NCBI GenBank assembly: GCA_947476535.1
Contig: CANJRC010000012.1
Coordinates: 1-55,723, forward strand
Source of the DNA: Betaproteobacteria bacterium
GTDB lineage: Bacteria > Pseudomonadota > Gammaproteobacteria > Burkholderiales > SG8-39
DNA: 55,723 nucleotides
Direction of reading: 5' to 3'
Positions 54,138 through 55,723 of the stretch are shown in pieces (within the stretch, counting starts at the first letter, position 1; each line of letters begins with the position of its first letter). The translations under genes were made by a program, and so were the position numbers. Under the pieces are notes generated by a model. That model was given only the letters and a program-made list of their open reading frames with translations. It was not told the origin of the DNA and did no database searches.

Positions 54138-55097
54138 ATGCAAACCCTGAAATTGATCGTAATTGTCGCCCTGTCCGTGGTGGCAGCGGGCGCCCAAGCC
54201 CAGTCCTACCCCTCGCGCCCGGTGCGCGTCATCATCCCCTACGGGCCGGGCACCGGTGTCGATGTCGTGGCGCGCATGGTCACCGAAGCCATTTCGAAGA
54301 GCGTTGGCCAGCCCTTCGTCGCCGAGCAGCGCGTGGGTGCCGCCGGCACCATCGCCGCGGGCACGGTGGCCAATGCGCCCGCCGATGGCTACACCCTGCT
54401 CTTCGACTCCTCGGCACACACCTCGGTTCCGGCGCTGATGCAGAACCTGCCCTTCGATACGGCGCGCGATTTCGTCGGCGTGACCACCCTGATCGAGAAC
54501 CCGCTGGTGCTGGTGACGGCGCAGTCGCGCGGCTACAAGACGGTGGCGGACCTCGTTGCCGCCGGCAAGGCCAAGCCCGGGTCTATCAACTACGCCTCGG
54601 GCGGCCTGGGTACATCCACCCATATCAGCGCCGAGAAGTTCCGCATGGGCGCGGGCTTCGAAGCCGTGCACATTCCCTTCAAGAGCACCACCGAGGCGCT
54701 CACCGAAATCATGGGCGGGCGCATGGACTTCACCTACACCGCGCTCACCAGCGCCCTGTCGGGCATCCGCGACGGGCGCCTCGTCGCCCTGGCCATGTCC
54801 TCGCGCCGCTCGCCGGTGCTGCCCAATGTGCCCACCATCACCGAGGCCGGCGTCTCCAATGCCACCTACAGCAGCTGGGTGGGCATGATGGTGGCCTCGA
54901 AGACCCCGCGCGAGATCGTCAATCGCCTCTACCAGGAAACGCTCAAGGCCATGGCCACGGCCGATGTGCAGGAGCGCCTCGCCAAGATCGGCGCCGAGCC
55001 CGTCACCATGCCGCCGGATGATTTCGAAGCCCTGCGCCGGCGCGAGCTGGTGGAGAACGTGCAGCTCATGAAGACCATCGGCATCAAGGCGCAGTGA
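54138..55097 (+). CDS. Tripartite tricarboxylate transporter receptor (Bug family), copy 7
   Basis: A 319-residue exported receptor. The leader LKLIVIVALSVVAAGAQAQ is followed by YPSRPVRVIIPYGPGTGVDV, VAEQRVGAAGTIAAG, PADGYTLLFDSSAHTS, GSINYASGGLGTSTHISAE and a C-terminal LVENVQLMKTIGIKAQ. The ATG follows TTAGGAGCC. It lies between the esterase and the second UGSC gene; a strong hairpin separates it from the latter. Confidence 0.92.
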   Translation: MQTLKLIVIVALSVVAAGAQAQSYPSRPVRVIIPYGPGTGVDVVARMVTEAISKSVGQPFVAEQRVGAAGTIAAGTVANAPADGYTLLFDSSAHTSVPALMQNLPFDTARDFVGVTTLIENPLVLVTAQSRGYKTVADLVAAGKAKPGSINYASGGLGTSTHISAEKFRMGAGFEAVHIPFKSTTEALTEIMGGRMDFTYTALTSALSGIRDGRLVALAMSSRRSPVLPNVPTITEAGVSNATYSSWVGMMVASKTPREIVNRLYQETLKAMATADVQERLAKIGAEPVTMPPDDFEALRRRELVENVQLMKTIGIKAQ

Positions 55098-55176
55098 TCA
55101 ATGGGCGGGGAAGCGCTGACTCAGTCCGATAGGATGCCCAAGTCATTACAAGCTTCCCTCTGAAGTCGGGGGATTT

Positions 55177-55197
55177 ACAAGGGGGTAGCCCCCTTGT
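55177..55197 (+). terminator. Hairpin between Bug copy 7 and the UGSC gene, possible terminator
   Basis: ACAAGGGGG and CCCCCTTGT make a perfect nine-pair stem with loop TAG, followed five bases on by a run of five T. It could end transcription after the Bug gene, or protect the end of a processed message. The T run is not immediate, so termination may be partial. Confidence 0.55.
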
Positions 55198-55232
55198 TCC
55201 AAGTTTTTGCAGCAACCAACCGGGAGAATGTG

Positions 55233-55723
55233 ATGGACACCAAGCAATCCGCCAGCGACGGCCACTACGAGGTGCTTTGGCCGCGCAGTCCGCGCCAGAC
55301 CAAAAAGAAGACCCTGGCCCGGCGCCTCGACACCCTGAAGGGAAAAACCATCGCGCAGTTCTGGGACTTCGTGTTCTCCGGAGACAAGGTCCACGAGGCG
55401 CTGGAATTCTCGCTGAAGGAGCGCTTTCCCGGCGTGCGCTTCGTGAGCTGGAAGGAATTCGGCAACACCCATGGCCAGGACGAGCGCAAGATCCTCGAGG
55501 ACCTGCCCGCGCGGCTGAAGGCGCTGGGGGTGGATGCCGCCATCTCCGGCATGGGCGCTTGAGGCAGCTGCACGCCCGCCGTGTTGCGGGTCAGCGCAGT
55601 GTGCGAGGAAGCCGGCATTCCGGCGGCGACCCTCGTGAGTGAGGGATTCATCCGGCAAGCCGCCATGACATCGGTGGGCCTTGGCCTGCCCGGCATGCCG
55701 GTGGCGCTGGTGCCCGGGCACCC
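55233..55723 (+). CDS. UGSC-family protein, candidate selenoprotein (in-frame UGA at 55560-55562), partial at window end
   Basis: The gene starts at ATG 55233 behind GGGAGAATGTG and is still open at the end of the window. Residues 1-109 run from MDTKQSASDGHYEVLWP through TLARRLDTLKGKTIAQFWDF to VDAAISGMGA. Then UGA at codon 110 and Gly-Ser-Cys give the canonical Sec-Gly-Ser-Cys motif, followed in frame by TPAVLRVSAVCEEAGIPAAT and GLGLPGMPVALVPGHP. The latter parallels the small subunit at 4694-5278 (SEAGLPS, GAGLPGFAFVVAEHP). A hairpin with its loop 17 nt after the UGA supports Sec insertion. The large UGSC partner is not seen upstream and may follow beyond the window. Confidence 0.88.
55574..55591 (+). 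promoter_or_regulatory. Candidate bacterial SECIS stem-loop of the second UGSC gene
   Basis: GCCCGC and GCGGGT pair over six positions (one G-U) around the loop CGTGTT. The loop starts 17 nt after the UGA and has G in its second position. Confidence 0.7.

Overview
The window looks like a metabolically versatile betaproteobacterium, probably Burkholderiales or a relative. The evidence is high GC with tightly packed genes, seven periplasmic receptors of the Bug (tripartite tricarboxylate transporter receptor) family, and a mix of acyl-CoA, aromatic or terpenoid catabolic enzymes with many solute-binding proteins. No rRNA, tRNA, CRISPR array, integrase or transposase was seen. All calls come from reading motifs and reading frames by eye; no database search was run.

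Layout. 1-6497 (minus): an operon of a two-gene UGSC system (large partner, then a small subunit with an in-frame UGA) followed by a complete peptide/opine/nickel-type ABC importer. 6669-10834 (minus): alpha-carbonic anhydrase, a membrane-anchored J-like protein, an MFS permease and a glycosyltransferase-like protein. 10887-20926: Bug receptors, a flavoprotein, an amidohydrolase, two iron/thiamine-type binding proteins, a TauD-type dioxygenase and a SnoaL-like protein. 21190-27249 (minus): a probable catabolic operon of livF, aldo/keto reductase, thiolase-like protein, DUF35 Zn-ribbon/OB protein, cytochrome P450 and EamA exporter. 27397-31109: a ThDP enzyme, a second thiolase-like protein and a UGA-containing glutaredoxin-DinB fusion. 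31154-41097: Bug receptors, three amidohydrolases, a CaiB-type CoA-transferase, a second UGA-containing glutaredoxin-DinB fusion and a flavoprotein. 41198-47898: lipoprotein methyltransferase, MFS permease, small lipoprotein, FosA-like VOC protein, Bug receptor, a GMC gene fragment, a Crp/Fnr regulator and a full GMC oxidoreductase. 47941-51970 (minus): livK, a hairpin terminator/attenuator, then livH-livM-livG, with livF missing here but present as an orphan at 26.5 kb. 52113-55723 (plus): binding protein, HSL-family esterase, Bug receptor and a second UGSC gene that runs off the end.

The central observation is selenocysteine. Four genes (4694-5278, 30351-31109, 38620-39498 and 55233 to the end) are each split by one in-frame UGA at the position of a redox motif: U-G-A-C, U-S-S-C, U-S-Q-C and U-G-S-C. 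In all four the protein continues in the same frame with good family character. In all four a stem-loop follows whose apical loop starts 16-22 nt after the UGA, as expected of bacterial SECIS elements. Two are UGSC-family proteins. Two are a less familiar architecture: an N-terminal Sec glutaredoxin fused to a DinB-like helical domain. Every one of the four lies next to, and in the same direction as, a periplasmic solute-binding protein gene. An ordinary gene caller would break all four. I infer a selenium-dependent set of redox or transferase modules linked to uptake of particular organic substrates; the substrates are unknown.
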